NCBI GenBank assembly: GCA_004835665.1
Contig: RBKR01000001.1
Location: forward strand, 2,294,001-2,358,000
Source: Phoma sp. XZ068
Lineage: Eukaryota > Ascomycota > Dothideomycetes > Pleosporales > Didymellaceae
DNA length: 64,000 nucleotides
Direction: 5' to 3'
This document shows, piece after piece, positions 9,835-19,750 of this stretch (positions are counted from its first letter, which is position 1; the number at the start of each line of letters is the position of its first letter). A program made the position numbers and the translations under genes. Under the pieces are notes generated by a model. It was not told the origin of the DNA, did no database searches, and saw only the letters and a program-made list of their open reading frames with translations.

Positions 9835-11640
9835 CTACTCAACCCCCCACCCCCCAACCCTCAGCACCCTCTCCTCCGTCCCAAAAACCCGTAACTTATT
9901 CCCAAACTCCCCCCAAAACACCCCATCAAATGCCGGAACCATCTCCATCCTCTCCCTCTCCACCTTCGGAATCGGAACCCACCCCGTGGTATCCTGCACG
10001 TAGACTTCGTCAGCCCAGGTGCCGGGAGCGTTGGTAGCGGGCCAGGCGGGCGTCGCGTCTTCGTCATCAGAGGGGGCGTCGTTGGAGGTGAGGTCGCGGA
10101 GTTGGTCGAAGATGGTTTGGGTGGCGAAGCGGTGTGTGATTTGGAAATCTAGATCGTTGTTTTTCTTGTTTTTCTTGGACTTGTTGCGTTTCTTTTTGCC
10201 GCTGGGGGTGGTGAAGGTGGGTTCGGGTGGGGGGATGGGGACGGGGTGCTGGACTTTTTCTCTTCCGTCGGTGATGAAGTCGTTTGGGATGGTGGTAGGG
10301 AGTTTTACGCCGCCCTCTGAGGCTTCTCGGGTGAGTGGTGGTCTGGTCGTGTCTTGCTTGTCTGCCTGCTCGGCGCCTAGCTTTGCGGCGAGTCGGAGCA
10401 TGATTGTTGCGGTGAGTAGGCTGTCGTAGCCGGCTTCGTGGAAGGCTTCCAGCTCGTTGTACTTGTCGTGGGCTTCGTGCGTTTTAATTCTCGGCAGCGG
10501 CTGGTCCTGCAGGCCCTTTGCAATCTCTTCCAGCGTCGGGCTCGCGTTCAGATCGCCCTCGGCGTGCGTGGCGAGGTACTTCGTGTCGACAATCTTTGGG
10601 AACAGCTCGTGTAGAGATGTGTTGAACTCGTCTAGTGTGTCCGGCAATGGCCCTACAAACGCCCGGTACAGATACACTATGTCTGTGAACATGTTGTGGC
10701 CCACCAGCACCGGGCGGCCCTTCTTCAGTCTTGCCAATGCACGGTCAAATCGATCTCTGCTGTCGTCAAAGGCGCTGCTGCGCAAGATGTAGAGCAGGTC
10801 AGGGTTGATCTCGCCGCCAACGAGCGCTTCAAAGATCCATCGAAACCCGGTTTGCCGCGCGATCTGCTCTTTGACGCGGCTCTTGATGCGCCGTGTGTTC
10901 TCAGCTTCCCGCGCGGCGTCAAAGGGCATGATCCGGATGCAATCATTTCGGCCAATTGCTACTGCGTCGGGGAACTCGGCGCGGACGAGCTGATGTACCA
11001 ACCGCTTCTCAAACCTCGAGATGGTGTATGTCTCGGATGAGTGAGGGAGGCCGGTGGAGGATGTGATTTCGAGTGACGAGGATGAACTCTTTTGCCAGGC
11101 AGTAATGGCCTCCCGGCACCGTCTCACAAAGTCCAGCGAATCCGTGTCGGTGTCTTTGAGCTGCAGGTCCTCGATTGGATTCTTCTTGTCGATACGATCA
11201 TGTGCTAAGCGCTTCGCTCGCTCTGCTTCTTCGCGCGAGAGGTACTGCACGCCCTTTGCAAAGGGGGCGCCGAGGTCGAATCCACAGCCCAGCAGGAAGG
11301 TACAGGCGCCGCTTTGGAAGCTGATCTCGCGCTCAAAGTCCAGACGCTCATCCAACAAGGGACTGAGGTTGATGTTGTAGGGTCGTAGCACATAGTTGTT
11401 TTCGATGTAGTCGAACTTGGCGCAGGTCAGGCCGACCTGCAGGATTTGGTAGCGGTCGGCGGCCTCTTTGGTTTCAGCATAACGGTCTTCCAAGGTCAGT
11501 CGTCCAGAGCGGGGCTTCTTGTTGGGCAGTCGTGAGGGGATGCCGGAGAGCTCTAGGTCAAAGGAGACAAAGTCGGCCTCGGAGATGTTGACGAGCAAAC
11601 CGAGCAGGTGGTTTGGGAAGGACGGGCCGTCGACTTCCAT
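9835..11640 (-). CDS. PARN-like CAF1-family poly(A)-specific ribonuclease
   Basis: A 3'-5' exoribonuclease of the DEDD/CAF1 superfamily, most like poly(A)-specific ribonuclease (PARN), which trims poly(A) tails of mRNAs and small RNAs. A single exon of 601 residues starts at an ATG opening MEVDGPSFPNHLLGLL. The catalytic acidic residues are visible: D28 and E30 in VSFDLELSGI, the Asp in PVLVGHNMFTDIVYLYR and the Asp in HEAGYDSLLTATIM, the last with the DEDDh histidine. An inserted region between the first two motifs matches the R3H position of PARN in place, but I cannot confirm an R3H fold. The C-terminal third has a Lys-rich patch (PSGKKKRNKSKKNKKNNDL), a possible nuclear or nucleolar signal, and an acidic end. 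It is divergent with PEX26. Confidence 0.88.
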   Translation of the reverse strand: MEVDGPSFPNHLLGLLVNISEADFVSFDLELSGIPSRLPNKKPRSGRLTLEDRYAETKEAADRYQILQVGLTCAKFDYIENNYVLRPYNINLSPLLDERLDFEREISFQSGACTFLLGCGFDLGAPFAKGVQYLSREEAERAKRLAHDRIDKKNPIEDLQLKDTDTDSLDFVRRCREAITAWQKSSSSSLEITSSTGLPHSSETYTISRFEKRLVHQLVRAEFPDAVAIGRNDCIRIMPFDAAREAENTRRIKSRVKEQIARQTGFRWIFEALVGGEINPDLLYILRSSAFDDSRDRFDRALARLKKGRPVLVGHNMFTDIVYLYRAFVGPLPDTLDEFNTSLHELFPKIVDTKYLATHAEGDLNASPTLEEIAKGLQDQPLPRIKTHEAHDKYNELEAFHEAGYDSLLTATIMLRLAAKLGAEQADKQDTTRPPLTREASEGGVKLPTTIPNDFITDGREKVQHPVPIPPPEPTFTTPSGKKKRNKSKKNKKNNDLDFQITHRFATQTIFDQLRDLTSNDAPSDDEDATPAWPATNAPGTWADEVYVQDTTGWVPIPKVERERMEMVPAFDGVFWGEFGNKLRVFGTEERVLRVGGWGVE

Positions 11641-12132
11641 GTCTGATGAGCTCTGGTCTGTCAGTGCTGTCTATCAGTGCTGTCTATCAGGGCGTTAGTT
11701 GTCGGTCAGGGATTCACGCAAAGTCACGAAAAAAGTCGTGGTTGCTGTTAGTGACGGTGAGCAGGTGAGCGCAGTCAGTGAGTAATTGATTGCTAGCTCA
11801 TGATCAAGCGAGACATGCACGTCTCAACTGCGACAAGACCACAGCTGTCTCTGTTGTCTGCAAACTGCATCGATTGCTGAGTGCAACTGCATCGAGGTCG
11901 CGTTCACGTGCCGCCGGAGATTGGGGGTTGATTGGGGCAGGTTGCTGGCGGTGATTTGAGGCTAGTGAGCGGTGACGGCTGGGCAGCCGAGGTTGAAGGC
12001 GCGCTCGGGTGTTGTGACAGGCGGAGAGGCAGGAATGGGCCGTCGACAACTCATCACCCCAGCCATGGGCTTGTGACACCAGCACAGCAGCAAAGAATTG
12101 ATTGAAAGAGAAAGAGAAGGAAACGGAAGAGC
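11641..12132. promoter_or_regulatory. Divergent promoter region PARN-like / PEX26
   Basis: 492 bp between start codons. Immediately upstream of the PARN-like start lies a short tandem repeat: a 13-bp unit TCAGTGCTGTCTA at 11661-11673 and 11674-11686, then a further TCAG. No other clear element is seen. A minus-strand ORF reaching back over this region from 12465 is a shadow. Confidence 0.4.
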
Positions 12133-13465
12133 ATGGCTGCGCTCTACGAAGACATCAGCGGGTCGCGGTACCTCAGCTCGTCCATCAGCTCGCTGTCGGC
12201 GTCGCGGCAGCAGTCGTCGCAGATCGCCAAAGCGTACCGACAGGCCGCCCAGCTGTTCCTCACGCGCCGCCTGCCCGAGGCGCTGTCGACAATTGAGCCC
12301 ATCATCACCGCGCCGCACAGCAGCAACGTCGACGACAGCAACGGCGAGCTCCAGGCCTACGCGCCCGTTGCGACGGCCTCGCGGGGCACGCGGGTCAAGG
12401 TGTGGAGCTTCTACCTGACCTTCCTCAACAGCGTCGTCGAGCTCGGCGCCGAGGAGGGCAAGCACGCGTTTGGCAGCGCCCGCTGGAAGCAGCTGGTCGC
12501 CAAGTGCCGCGACGGCAGCGTGTGGGACGACGTGGTGCGCGATGGGTATGCCGGTGTTGAGGGCGATGTCGACGCCGATGTCGTCGTGAACCTGTATGTC
12601 GACATGGCACCTCTACATGCACAGTACTGATAGGCATAGCTCCACCCTCCTCCTCACCCACGCCCCCTCGCAGCGCCTCAACCAGGCCAAGCTCGAGACG
12701 TACCTCTCCGCCACCGCCCACCCGACCTTCGACATCTCCGCCCACCTTGCCTCGCCCACGCACGCCCGCCGCCAGTCGCACACGGGCACCGACACCCCGC
12801 GCGACCTCAACACCCGCATCAAGCTGCTCGAGCTGTACACCCTGCACGTCCTGCCGCGCAACGACGAGTGGGACTATGCCCGTGAGTTCATCACCATGTC
12901 CGAGCTGCTGGACGACGAGCGCAAGGAGGCCTTCCTGCTTGCCCTGCACTCGCTCAAGGAGGAGAAGGAGGACGCCGAGCTGCGCGAGGAGAAGCTGCGC
13001 CAGCAGCAGGCCGCCCAGCTCGAGGAGCGCCGCCGCGAGAGCGAGGCCCGCCGGCTGGAGCAGGCTCGGCAAGAAGATGAGCGGCGGAAACGTGAGGAGG
13101 AGAACAGGAGGCAGCCGCGCGGCGACCCAGAACGCAGCAGACCAGACGACCGCCTGCGCCAGCCCAAGCCCACGCCGGCCGCCAGCACCCGCAGAACGCC
13201 GGCTAAGAAACCGAGCACCCCGCCGCCAGGCCTCTACAACCGCATGGGAGGCCTCTTCGCCGCCGTGCAGAAAGCCATAGCCGACTCGGCACGCCAGATG
13301 ACGAGTAATCCGCTCGCCTTCCTGCGCACCCTGCTCTTCCTGATAGCCTTTGGGTTGGCCTTTGGCCGGCGAGACATGCGAGAGCGCATTATGCGGCTGA
13401 TCAGGCAGGCCGTGGATAAAGTGCGCAGGACGGTGGGCATGGGCGTTAAGGTGTCTTATATCTGA
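12133..13465 (+). CDS. PEX26: Peroxisome assembly protein 26 (fungal type), tail-anchored
   Basis: PEX26 is the peroxisomal membrane anchor for the PEX1-PEX6 AAA ATPase complex, which recycles the import receptor PEX5. Two exons: 12133-12593 and 12640-13465, with a 46-nt intron (GTATGT..GCATAG, phase 2), give 428 residues. The N-terminal half is the conserved helical region, with segments KAYRQAAQLFLTRRLPEALS, TRVKVWSFYLTFLNSVVEL and EWDYAREFITMSELLDDERK. A charged coiled coil rich in Glu, Arg and Gln (about 250-330) follows. One membrane segment near the C-terminus (LRTLLFLIAFGLAFG, about 380-395) is followed by a strongly basic tail, the usual layout of a tail-anchored peroxisomal protein. 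Without the splice the first ORF stops after 165 residues. Confidence 0.85.
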
Positions 13466-13767
13466 TTCGGACGGAGCTGGTGGGGTGCTATATATGGCCG
13501 GGTCGTTCAGCTGTATTAATATACCATATATTATTGATTGAACTGTTTGTCTTGACCTTTGTTGATGCTAATGACCACCAAGATACCCACCCAGACCATC
13601 ACGCTATAAAATGGCGTGGTTCAACGATTCAACATGGCACTCCGGCAATTGTCCATATTCAGTCCTGGTAGTAGGCGAGGAAAGCACGAAGACTACCTCG
13701 GAAGATATACTTATCCACGACATCTAGAAATACAAGCCCACATGCAGTACTCTCAACCCATCCAAGA
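13466..13767. other. Convergent 3' intergenic region PEX26 / PHS1
   Basis: 302 bp, AT-rich; presumably 3' untranslated sequence. No other feature seen. Confidence 0.5.
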
Positions 13768-14699
13768 CTAAACCCTCTTCCGCTCCCTCCCCAACGTCTT
13801 CTTCCTCTGCTTAACCATATAGGTGAACATAGTATACGCGCCTACATTCCGTTAGCACTTGCAGACATATTCATACCGACATACTTGGCTTTCTTACCTG
13901 GCACATACAACGCCAACAAGAAGTAAAACACCAGCGGCAGCAATGCACTGATTTCCCCCACAGGCTCAATACTCTTGTACATCAACCACCACTCCGCGCC
14001 AATACCGAGTGGGTATAGGGGGTAGAACATCGTGTATCTACATCATGATTAGCATCCTCTCAATTCATCATCAAACCAACTAATGACCTAGTGAATCAAA
14101 AAAGGGGGAAACATACCTCAACCACACCAGCCCCCCGGGTGCCCTCCCATGCAAATTCAGCGCAAGATACAAGTACCGAATCGCATCCGCGACCGCCCAC
14201 GCGAGCACGAGAAGAAAGAACGCGGGGGATGAAGCAGTGCTCGCGGGGAAAGAATGCCATATCATCCAGACTTGGATGACGCGCGTGAAGACTTGGGTTG
14301 CGGTTGTGCTGAGGGGAGAGTTCACGAGGCCTGCATTCGTCCGTTAGCAACAAACAGAAAACAAATGAAAAGTAACAGGGTAAAAATAAACGATAGTAAT
14401 GGTAAAATTATAATAGAGGAGAGGGGGTTCAAGCTTTAAATCTAGTTTGGATTTGGAAACGTACCAATACCAGCATGAACTACCTCCACCACCGTAGCCG
14501 TCTGCACCCATCTTGCGCGCGGCTCAACACGCTCAAATAGCATGTACCGCCCTTCGAAAACATGCCTGACAGCGCTGACTCCGATCGAAGCCCATAGGGT
14601 GGCGAAGACGAGGTTGTAGAGCGTCAAGTACCACAGGCGGGTTTGCGATGGAGACGTGGATTTTGTGGCTGTTTGTGCAGCGCGGGTGGGGTCTGCCAT
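13768..14699 (-). CDS. PHS1: Very-long-chain (3R)-3-hydroxyacyl-CoA dehydratase (PHS1/HACD family)
   Basis: Catalyses the third step of very-long-chain fatty acid elongation in the ER membrane. Four exons give 220 residues: 14699-14465, 14330-14117, 14037-13898 and 13841-13768. The introns are 134, 79 and 56 nt in phases 1, 2 and 1, all GT..AG. Spliced landmarks fit the family in order: YLTLYNLVFATLWASIG (first membrane helix), VVEVVHAGIGLVNSPLSTTA across the first junction, RVIQVWMIWHSFPAS, AWAVADAIRYLYLALNL, WLRYTMFYPLYPLGIGAEWW across the second and ALYVPGAYTMFTYMVKQRKK across the last. The Tyr and Glu of YPLGIGAE are seven residues apart, and are the likely catalytic pair. The end is basic (QRKKTLGRERKRV), like the family's ER-retention-type tails. 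Individual ORFs cover only single exons. Confidence 0.92.
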
Positions 14700-15259
14700 T
14701 GTGAGGGTCCACGATCAGCGATCAAGGGCCAGTGATTAGTTGTAATAGATTAGAGGATTGGTTCATGTGTGGGAAAATTCTAGGCTTGGTGTTTACTCGG
14801 AGTATGTCTGAAGGGGGCGTTTTGTACCGAGGCTAACTTGAGCGTCGCTTGTTTGCTTCCTGCCTGATGGAGACTAATTTGACTGCAGATGTTCGAATTT
14901 TGGTAGTATATATTGATGACAGGGAGATTTATGGACAGACTGCCGTTGGGTATGAATGATGTTTGTATCCCGTTTTGGTGGTCTTGATGTCTTGAATTTG
15001 GGGTGGTGTGGTACGAGGTATTCCAGCACGAACTTTTGCTGCTATTTTTATTGTCAAGATGTAGATGTGGTGCTTGATGGCGATGCAATGATGGAAGTCA
15101 CGCATGACGAGGCAATGCACTAGAGCTTTCAGATCAGGGTGGAGAAGGAATCGTTCCGGATGATCAGGGCAAATGTGTGATCACATTTCACAACGAAGAA
15201 ACACCTACTAAAGAGTAGTCTGCCCTACCTAAGTACTAGCTTAATTCCAAAACATCGAT
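14700..15259. other. Intergenic region upstream of PHS1
   Basis: 560 bp between the PHS1 start and the 3' end of the CCCH gene, both on the minus strand. It must contain the PHS1 promoter. No clear motif or coding signal is seen. Confidence 0.4.
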
Positions 15260-16441
15260 TCAGTATCGCGTCATGCGGCTACTTATTGGCCCATTGCCTT
15301 CCTCGTTACCGGCGTACTGCTTCCCGAGCGGTCGAGAATTGCCATATCTCCTCGTCCTTCCATCGCTGCCATGATTTCCACGCCGTCCTTGACCGCTACC
15401 TCTACGACTATGCCGACTGACATCTGATAGGCCTTGATCGCTGTGAGAGTTCCTTCCTGTGGAATGTTCCTCTCGACGAACTGAACGCGTACGCACGCGT
15501 CGAATCCTGTCATGTCTATCTTCGACATTGTCTTCAGGTGCTCTACCGCGCTTACGTCCTGCCTGTGAGGTCTGCGATAAAGTCGTTCTGGCTGAAGGTG
15601 CTATCAAACCCGCTTTCTCCTTACTCAACCACGCATCAACCTCGACAGAAGCTGTTGACTGTCTTGCCGTCTCAGTCTCCCTGACCTCCTCAGCACGTCC
15701 CTCTCGCACAGGCAACCCAACACTAAGCTCCCCCTCATCAACCCCCCCATCATCAGCATGCCTATAATAGCAATACAACCCCTTCGGACAACTCTCTCTT
15801 ACATCCCCATACACACACGCCACACCCTCCGCCTCATGCGAGTACCAGCACGCCTCTCCATTCCTACATCCCCTCAGCGTATTAATCATACTACACAGTC
15901 CCCTCGGCTTCCCCGCGGCAATCATCGCAGTCCGATCAACACCGCCATGGTCGAATATACAGCTGCCATTGTGGCATTTAGCGCCGTGTCTGCAGGCTTT
16001 GAGTTTTGCAGCGCCGAGGAATGTTACGGTGGCGGTGAAGTCATGGCCATTGGCCCGGAAGGTGAAGTCTGCGGTGCTGCCAGGCGTGGTTAGGCCGAGG
16101 GATGTGCGGAAAGTGGGTGTGAGGTGGTCTTGTAGAGCTTTGATTAGAGCGGCCGCTTGGGGTATTTTCTTTGGAGGGGAGGCTGAGGCGCTTGCGCCTG
16201 CGCTGTGTTGCTCCTTTGGATCTTCGTGTTTTGTGTCCTTCATTCCGGTTTCTTGAGGCTGCACTGTGTCGTCCGAATAGATGTCAGGTTGGAAATTACC
16301 AGTTTCTTCTATGGTTGTATTATTGACCTTGGATATTTCGTTTTCAATATCGGAGTCGTCGTAATCAACTAAATCCTCCTCTCCGTCTCTGTAGAGACTG
16401 GAATCAACCGTGGTCGTCTCGACCGCAGTGATTCTGGACAT
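15260..16441 (-). CDS. Protein with three CCCH zinc fingers and a basic Ser/Arg/Gly-rich tail
   Basis: A single exon of 393 residues, probably an RNA-binding nuclear protein. The N-terminal 90 residues are acidic and disordered. The middle holds three CCCH fingers in a row from about residue 148. They are CRHGAKCHNGSCIFDH (CX5CX4CX3H), a second ending GCRNGEACWYSH (CX8CX5CX3H) and a third ending SCPKGLYCYYRH (CX8CX5CX3H). A domain just before the fingers (TADFTFRANGHDFTATVTFL) resembles a beta-rich module. The C-terminal 130 residues are rich in Arg, Ser and Gly (RGRAPEDNVEDRHDRIRRVR, then RRGSGQGRRGNHG), as in splicing-linked factors. I do not recognise the orthologue; the finger spacing is seen directly, the RNA role is from the family. 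Confidence 0.8.
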   Translation of the reverse strand: MSRITAVETTTVDSSLYRDGEEDLVDYDDSDIENEISKVNNTTIEETGNFQPDIYSDDTVQPQETGMKDTKHEDPKEQHSAGASASASPPKKIPQAAALIKALQDHLTPTFRTSLGLTTPGSTADFTFRANGHDFTATVTFLGAAKLKACRHGAKCHNGSCIFDHGGVDRTAMIAAGKPRGLCSMINTLRGCRNGEACWYSHEAEGVACVYGDVRESCPKGLYCYYRHADDGGVDEGELSVGLPVREGRAEEVRETETARQSTASVEVDAWLSKEKAGLIAPSARTTLSQTSQAGRKRGRAPEDNVEDRHDRIRRVRTRSVRREEHSTGRNSHSDQGLSDVSRHSRRGSGQGRRGNHGSDGRTRRYGNSRPLGKQYAGNEEGNGPISSRMTRY

Positions 16442-17504
16442 TTTGTAGCAGGATCGGCGCGCTTGTTGGAAGCAGATAGATTTTACACTTGGAAATCAAT
16501 GTTACAATGGAGATCACTAGAAACAAGTTTGTATCTAGGTAGTGAGAGGAAGACTGCTCAGTAGATCGCAAATTCGTATTTAGGACTACTGAGAATCATT
16601 AAAGATTTAACTAGCAGCACTGCTTTCTTTCAGGCAATTGGAGGCGTTCGGTTTGAACATTTTGGCGTTCAGGTCTTTGTGCGCTCTGTGCAAGCCTTTG
16701 TCTCCTCTAGTCGCACACCCTAATTGCTGCTTAGATTCTCTTGCGCTCGACAAAGAAAGTTCACAATCAGCAAAATAAGTAAGACAAACCATGGTTGTGC
16801 TAACTTGGCCCGTAACATGGAGGCCGAAAGGGGCGAAAATCGCGACCATATGCTGCCGTGAGTATTAACTCCGGCTTCGATCGTCTATTTGCCACATGCT
16901 TTACCATATGCAAACAATAGTCACCAAACACCGCCATTGCTGCATTTGTCCGACTGGCCGAGAAGGCCCGAGCTTGTTTGAAGCAACGGTGAAAGGGCAG
17001 CCGTGAAACATGACAAGCGACCCGCATGAACGACAGCCGGGTTTGAGACCATGGGGGTTCCTCATCTTGATAGGCCATCCCCACCAAACTTCTGGAACGC
17101 ATGTTCTCGGTCGGTCGTACTTCACGCATGACATCTGGCCCCACGGTCTTCGCTCGCATGCGTTTGTGTTCGCGGTGCATTTTGACCAATAGTGTTATTG
17201 TGAACAAAAGCTTGGTAATTACTTGTCAAACCAAACTAAGCCTTCGAGATAGATGAGCATGAAGACTTGGCTCAATGTCGATGCTGGTAAGAACCGTTTC
17301 TGGTAGGCTATGACAAGTTGCCTTGAAGATGATCGCAACCCCAGTACAGAAAATGAATATAAATACGTCGGGCAGCGCGTTGCTTCTCTATCATCATAAT
17401 CAGCTCAATCATCTCTTCTCTGAACACCAGTCTTCAACCTATATACTCAATCACCGGCTGGTTCATCCATAATTTGTACAAACCTCTTCAAGTCAACGTT
17501 CACC
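16442..17504. promoter_or_regulatory. Long divergent region upstream of the CCCH gene and the repeat protein
   Basis: 1063 bp. TATAAATA at 17358-17365 lies 147 bp before the repeat-protein ATG and is followed by a pyrimidine/CA-rich leader (about 17395-17460), a plausible core promoter. ORFs of 60-135 codons here overlap each other on both strands and match nothing I know. Confidence 0.45.
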
Positions 17505-18245
17505 ATGCGTATCTCGATCACCGCCGCCACCGTTTTTCTCGGCCTCCTTGCAACCGCCGCAGCTAGTCCTGTCTTCCCTTCTCCAACTGTGGATAAGCGA
17601 GCTGAACTTGGTGCGCCGGGTGAACGCCCCGTAACTGGCAGCCCCGGCATGGATGTTGCTCCCCTCGCAGCAGGTCTAGAGGCCGGGGGAAAGCGACCAG
17701 GTGGAAATGGAACCGAGGGTGGCCTTGGTGGCAGTAGCCGCGGGGGCAAAGGCTCTCGACACAAAGGATGCAGAGGCTCGGGACACAAAGGAGGTAAAGG
17801 CTCCGGACGCAAAGCATGCAAAGGCTCGGGACGCAAAGGAGGCAAAGGCTCTGGCCGGAAAGGAGGAGAAGGCGCTGGAAGCAAAGGAGGAGAAAGCCGT
17901 GGAAGCAAAGGAGGAGAAGGCTCTGGCAGCAGTGGAGAGAAGCTCCCTGGCAGCAAAGGAGGAGAAGGCTCTGGCAGCGGAGAAATGGGTTCTGGCAGCA
18001 AGGGAGGAGAAGGCTCTGGTAGCAGTTCCGGCGAAAAGCCCTCCGAGAGCAGTGGAGAACAAGGCTCGGGCAGCAGCTCCGGCCAAAAGGCACCTGGCGG
18101 CGAGGGATCGAGTGGCTCAAGCGATTCGAACGGGTCAAGCGGTTTGAATGAAAGCCCTACGGATTCGGGAAGCTCAAGCAGCAACTCTGGATCCGGTAGC
18201 AGCCCGGACGACACAGACGGTAGCAGCGGTGGTGGAGATGCGTAG
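17505..18245 (+). CDS. Secreted Gly/Ser/Lys-rich tandem-repeat protein with Kex2-type site
   Basis: A single exon of 246 residues of unknown function. Residues 1-20 (MRISITAATVFLGLLATAAA) are a strong signal peptide. A dibasic KR at 31-32 fits propeptide cleavage by Kex2, and a second KR follows near residue 63. From about residue 75 the protein is an 8-residue repeat of the type GSGRKGGK, encoded by a 24-bp minisatellite (about 17745-18030). The repeats drift from Lys/Arg-rich (basic) to Glu-containing (GSKGGEGS), then into a Ser/Gly/Asp-rich acidic end, so charge runs basic to acidic along the chain. There are almost no hydrophobic residues after the signal peptide, so it should be disordered. 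A cell-wall, mucilage or effector-like role is possible, but nothing proves it. The long antisense ORF (17447-18214) is a mirror of the repeat. Confidence 0.75.
   Translation: MRISITAATVFLGLLATAAASPVFPSPTVDKRAELGAPGERPVTGSPGMDVAPLAAGLEAGGKRPGGNGTEGGLGGSSRGGKGSRHKGCRGSGHKGGKGSGRKACKGSGRKGGKGSGRKGGEGAGSKGGESRGSKGGEGSGSSGEKLPGSKGGEGSGSGEMGSGSKGGEGSGSSSGEKPSESSGEQGSGSSSGQKAPGGEGSSGSSDSNGSSGLNESPTDSGSSSSNSGSGSSPDDTDGSSGGGDA
17745..18030 (+). repeat. 24-bp coding minisatellite
   Basis: About twelve imperfect copies of a 24-bp unit containing GGCTCTGGCAGCAAAGGAGG and variants, all in frame. Copies in the first half carry CGC/AAA (Arg, Lys) and copies in the second half GAG/AGC, showing graded divergence along the array. 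Confidence 0.75.
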
Positions 18246-19750
18246 TTTCAAGACGCGAGGCACGGACAGACGTGTTAAGGTCCCTTTGGATACGGAGCTG
18301 TTGACAACATATGAATGAATTAGTCTGCAGTAGCTTGCAGGCGACTTGCAGTAGAATGGTCGAGAAACAGGTGTAGTGTACGTAGATGGTTTGTTTGTTT
18401 AGCTATGGTGAATGGGCGCATCGTTGTGAATCTTAAACTTTTTATCAAACTTTGAGTGGATCAAAATAACTTCCTCACGCTTACCGCTTATTGTGACATG
18501 CTTACAATGAGTACATAGCGCATAAACAAGCGTCTAAACCGCATAAACGCTCTTGGTACTGTAGAATCAATACTGGACATTACACACGTATACGATGGTC
18601 ATGGAGCAAAGAGCGCAAAGTACCCTCAAGGGCATTGGGATATGTTGCGGAATTAAGGTGACGACAATAGCTCAATGCAACGAGGTTCACATGAAAAGTG
18701 ATACATACATGCCCTAGTATCCTTAGGATGGCGATGCCTGTGCCACTGACGTGATGTGGTTGTGCGGAAGCGAACGTGGCTGAAACCACGCCGGCAAAGG
18801 TAGACCCTTAGTTTGTGCAACCACAAGGAGCCAGGTATCTGCATGGAATTTGTGCACAAATCACCAACTTCTGCAGCGATCATCAGGCATCTGGAGCTGA
18901 GTGAATAGCTTCGACAAACCGATTCGGCGATGCGGCCGCAGACCTGCTTCTGAATTGAGTACCTGCCACTCCAGTCTGATGCACACTCGGAAGGCATTAC
19001 ACCATCACTACTTAAGCGGGATACTGCTTTCGAGTTGTTGTCCGCTCGAGTTCTGTTATGCACCTATCAGGCACACCTGAAAGGTCAGGCTACTGATCAT
19101 ACGACGTCATGTTGCCGCGACTTAATACACATGCACATAAAGGCATGTTGGCACTATTTACGCCTGCTCTACGCTACGCTAAATGATCAGGGGTTCGGAG
19201 GTGCGAATATAGGTCAGCACGGCGAATTCAAATCCTGCCCAAAACAGGAGATGTGCGGATGATCTACACACCAACCCCACAAGGCGCTCTCGGATGGTCT
19301 TTCCCGGAGACGCTCCGGTACTAGTGTAGGTCCATTATGCGGGGATACCAGCCACGAGCTTGGTTGACCGCGGTACCGCGGTACTTGAATTCACCACCTT
19401 ACTGTTTGGGGGATTAAGTGCGACTCGCTGGTCGAAAGTGTGTGCCTTTAAAAAACAGCCAGCAAAAGATCGTCACAACTTAGAATGCTAGAAGAACGTT
19501 GCTCTAAGTCAGCAGCCCTTCCAGCACGTTGATTGGGCATTCTACGACTTTGTATGTCACCCAAACCAACTGCCACAACGCCGACCACTGAAAACTGCGC
19601 CGAGCGGAAGATGTACGTGAGATGAACAGAATGCACCAGGCAAGCGTGACCGGGCGTTCAAACAGATAGATGCCCAGGTGTATAAGAGATGGACTATGCC
19701 ACCATCTAGCAGTCTTCTGAACATCAAGATTCAAATTCTTTTACTCCACC
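18246..19750. other. Intergenic region upstream of the peroxygenase gene
   Basis: 1505 bp without a supportable gene. TATAAG at 19681-19686 lies 70 bp before the peroxygenase ATG and may be its TATA element. A perfect 16-bp palindrome lies at 19367-19382 (listed separately). Short ORFs on both strands look random. Confidence 0.45.
19367..19382. promoter_or_regulatory. Perfect palindrome, doubled ACCGCGGT
   Basis: ACCGCGGTACCGCGGT reads the same on both strands and consists of two abutting ACCGCGGT units. It contains CGG and CCG half-sites in several spacings, which is the form bound by Zn(II)2Cys6 dimers. It lies 369 bp before the peroxygenase start. Function is inference. Confidence 0.35.

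Noticed and set aside
17447..18214. 255-codon minus-strand ORF with Leu/Pro/Glu repeats
   Set aside because: Mirror of the 24-bp repeat; the plus strand has a signal peptide, TATA box and Kex2 site.
19180..19260. tRNA-like T-loop (ATTCAAATCC)
   Set aside because: No matching acceptor stem, D-arm or anticodon arm at the required spacing.
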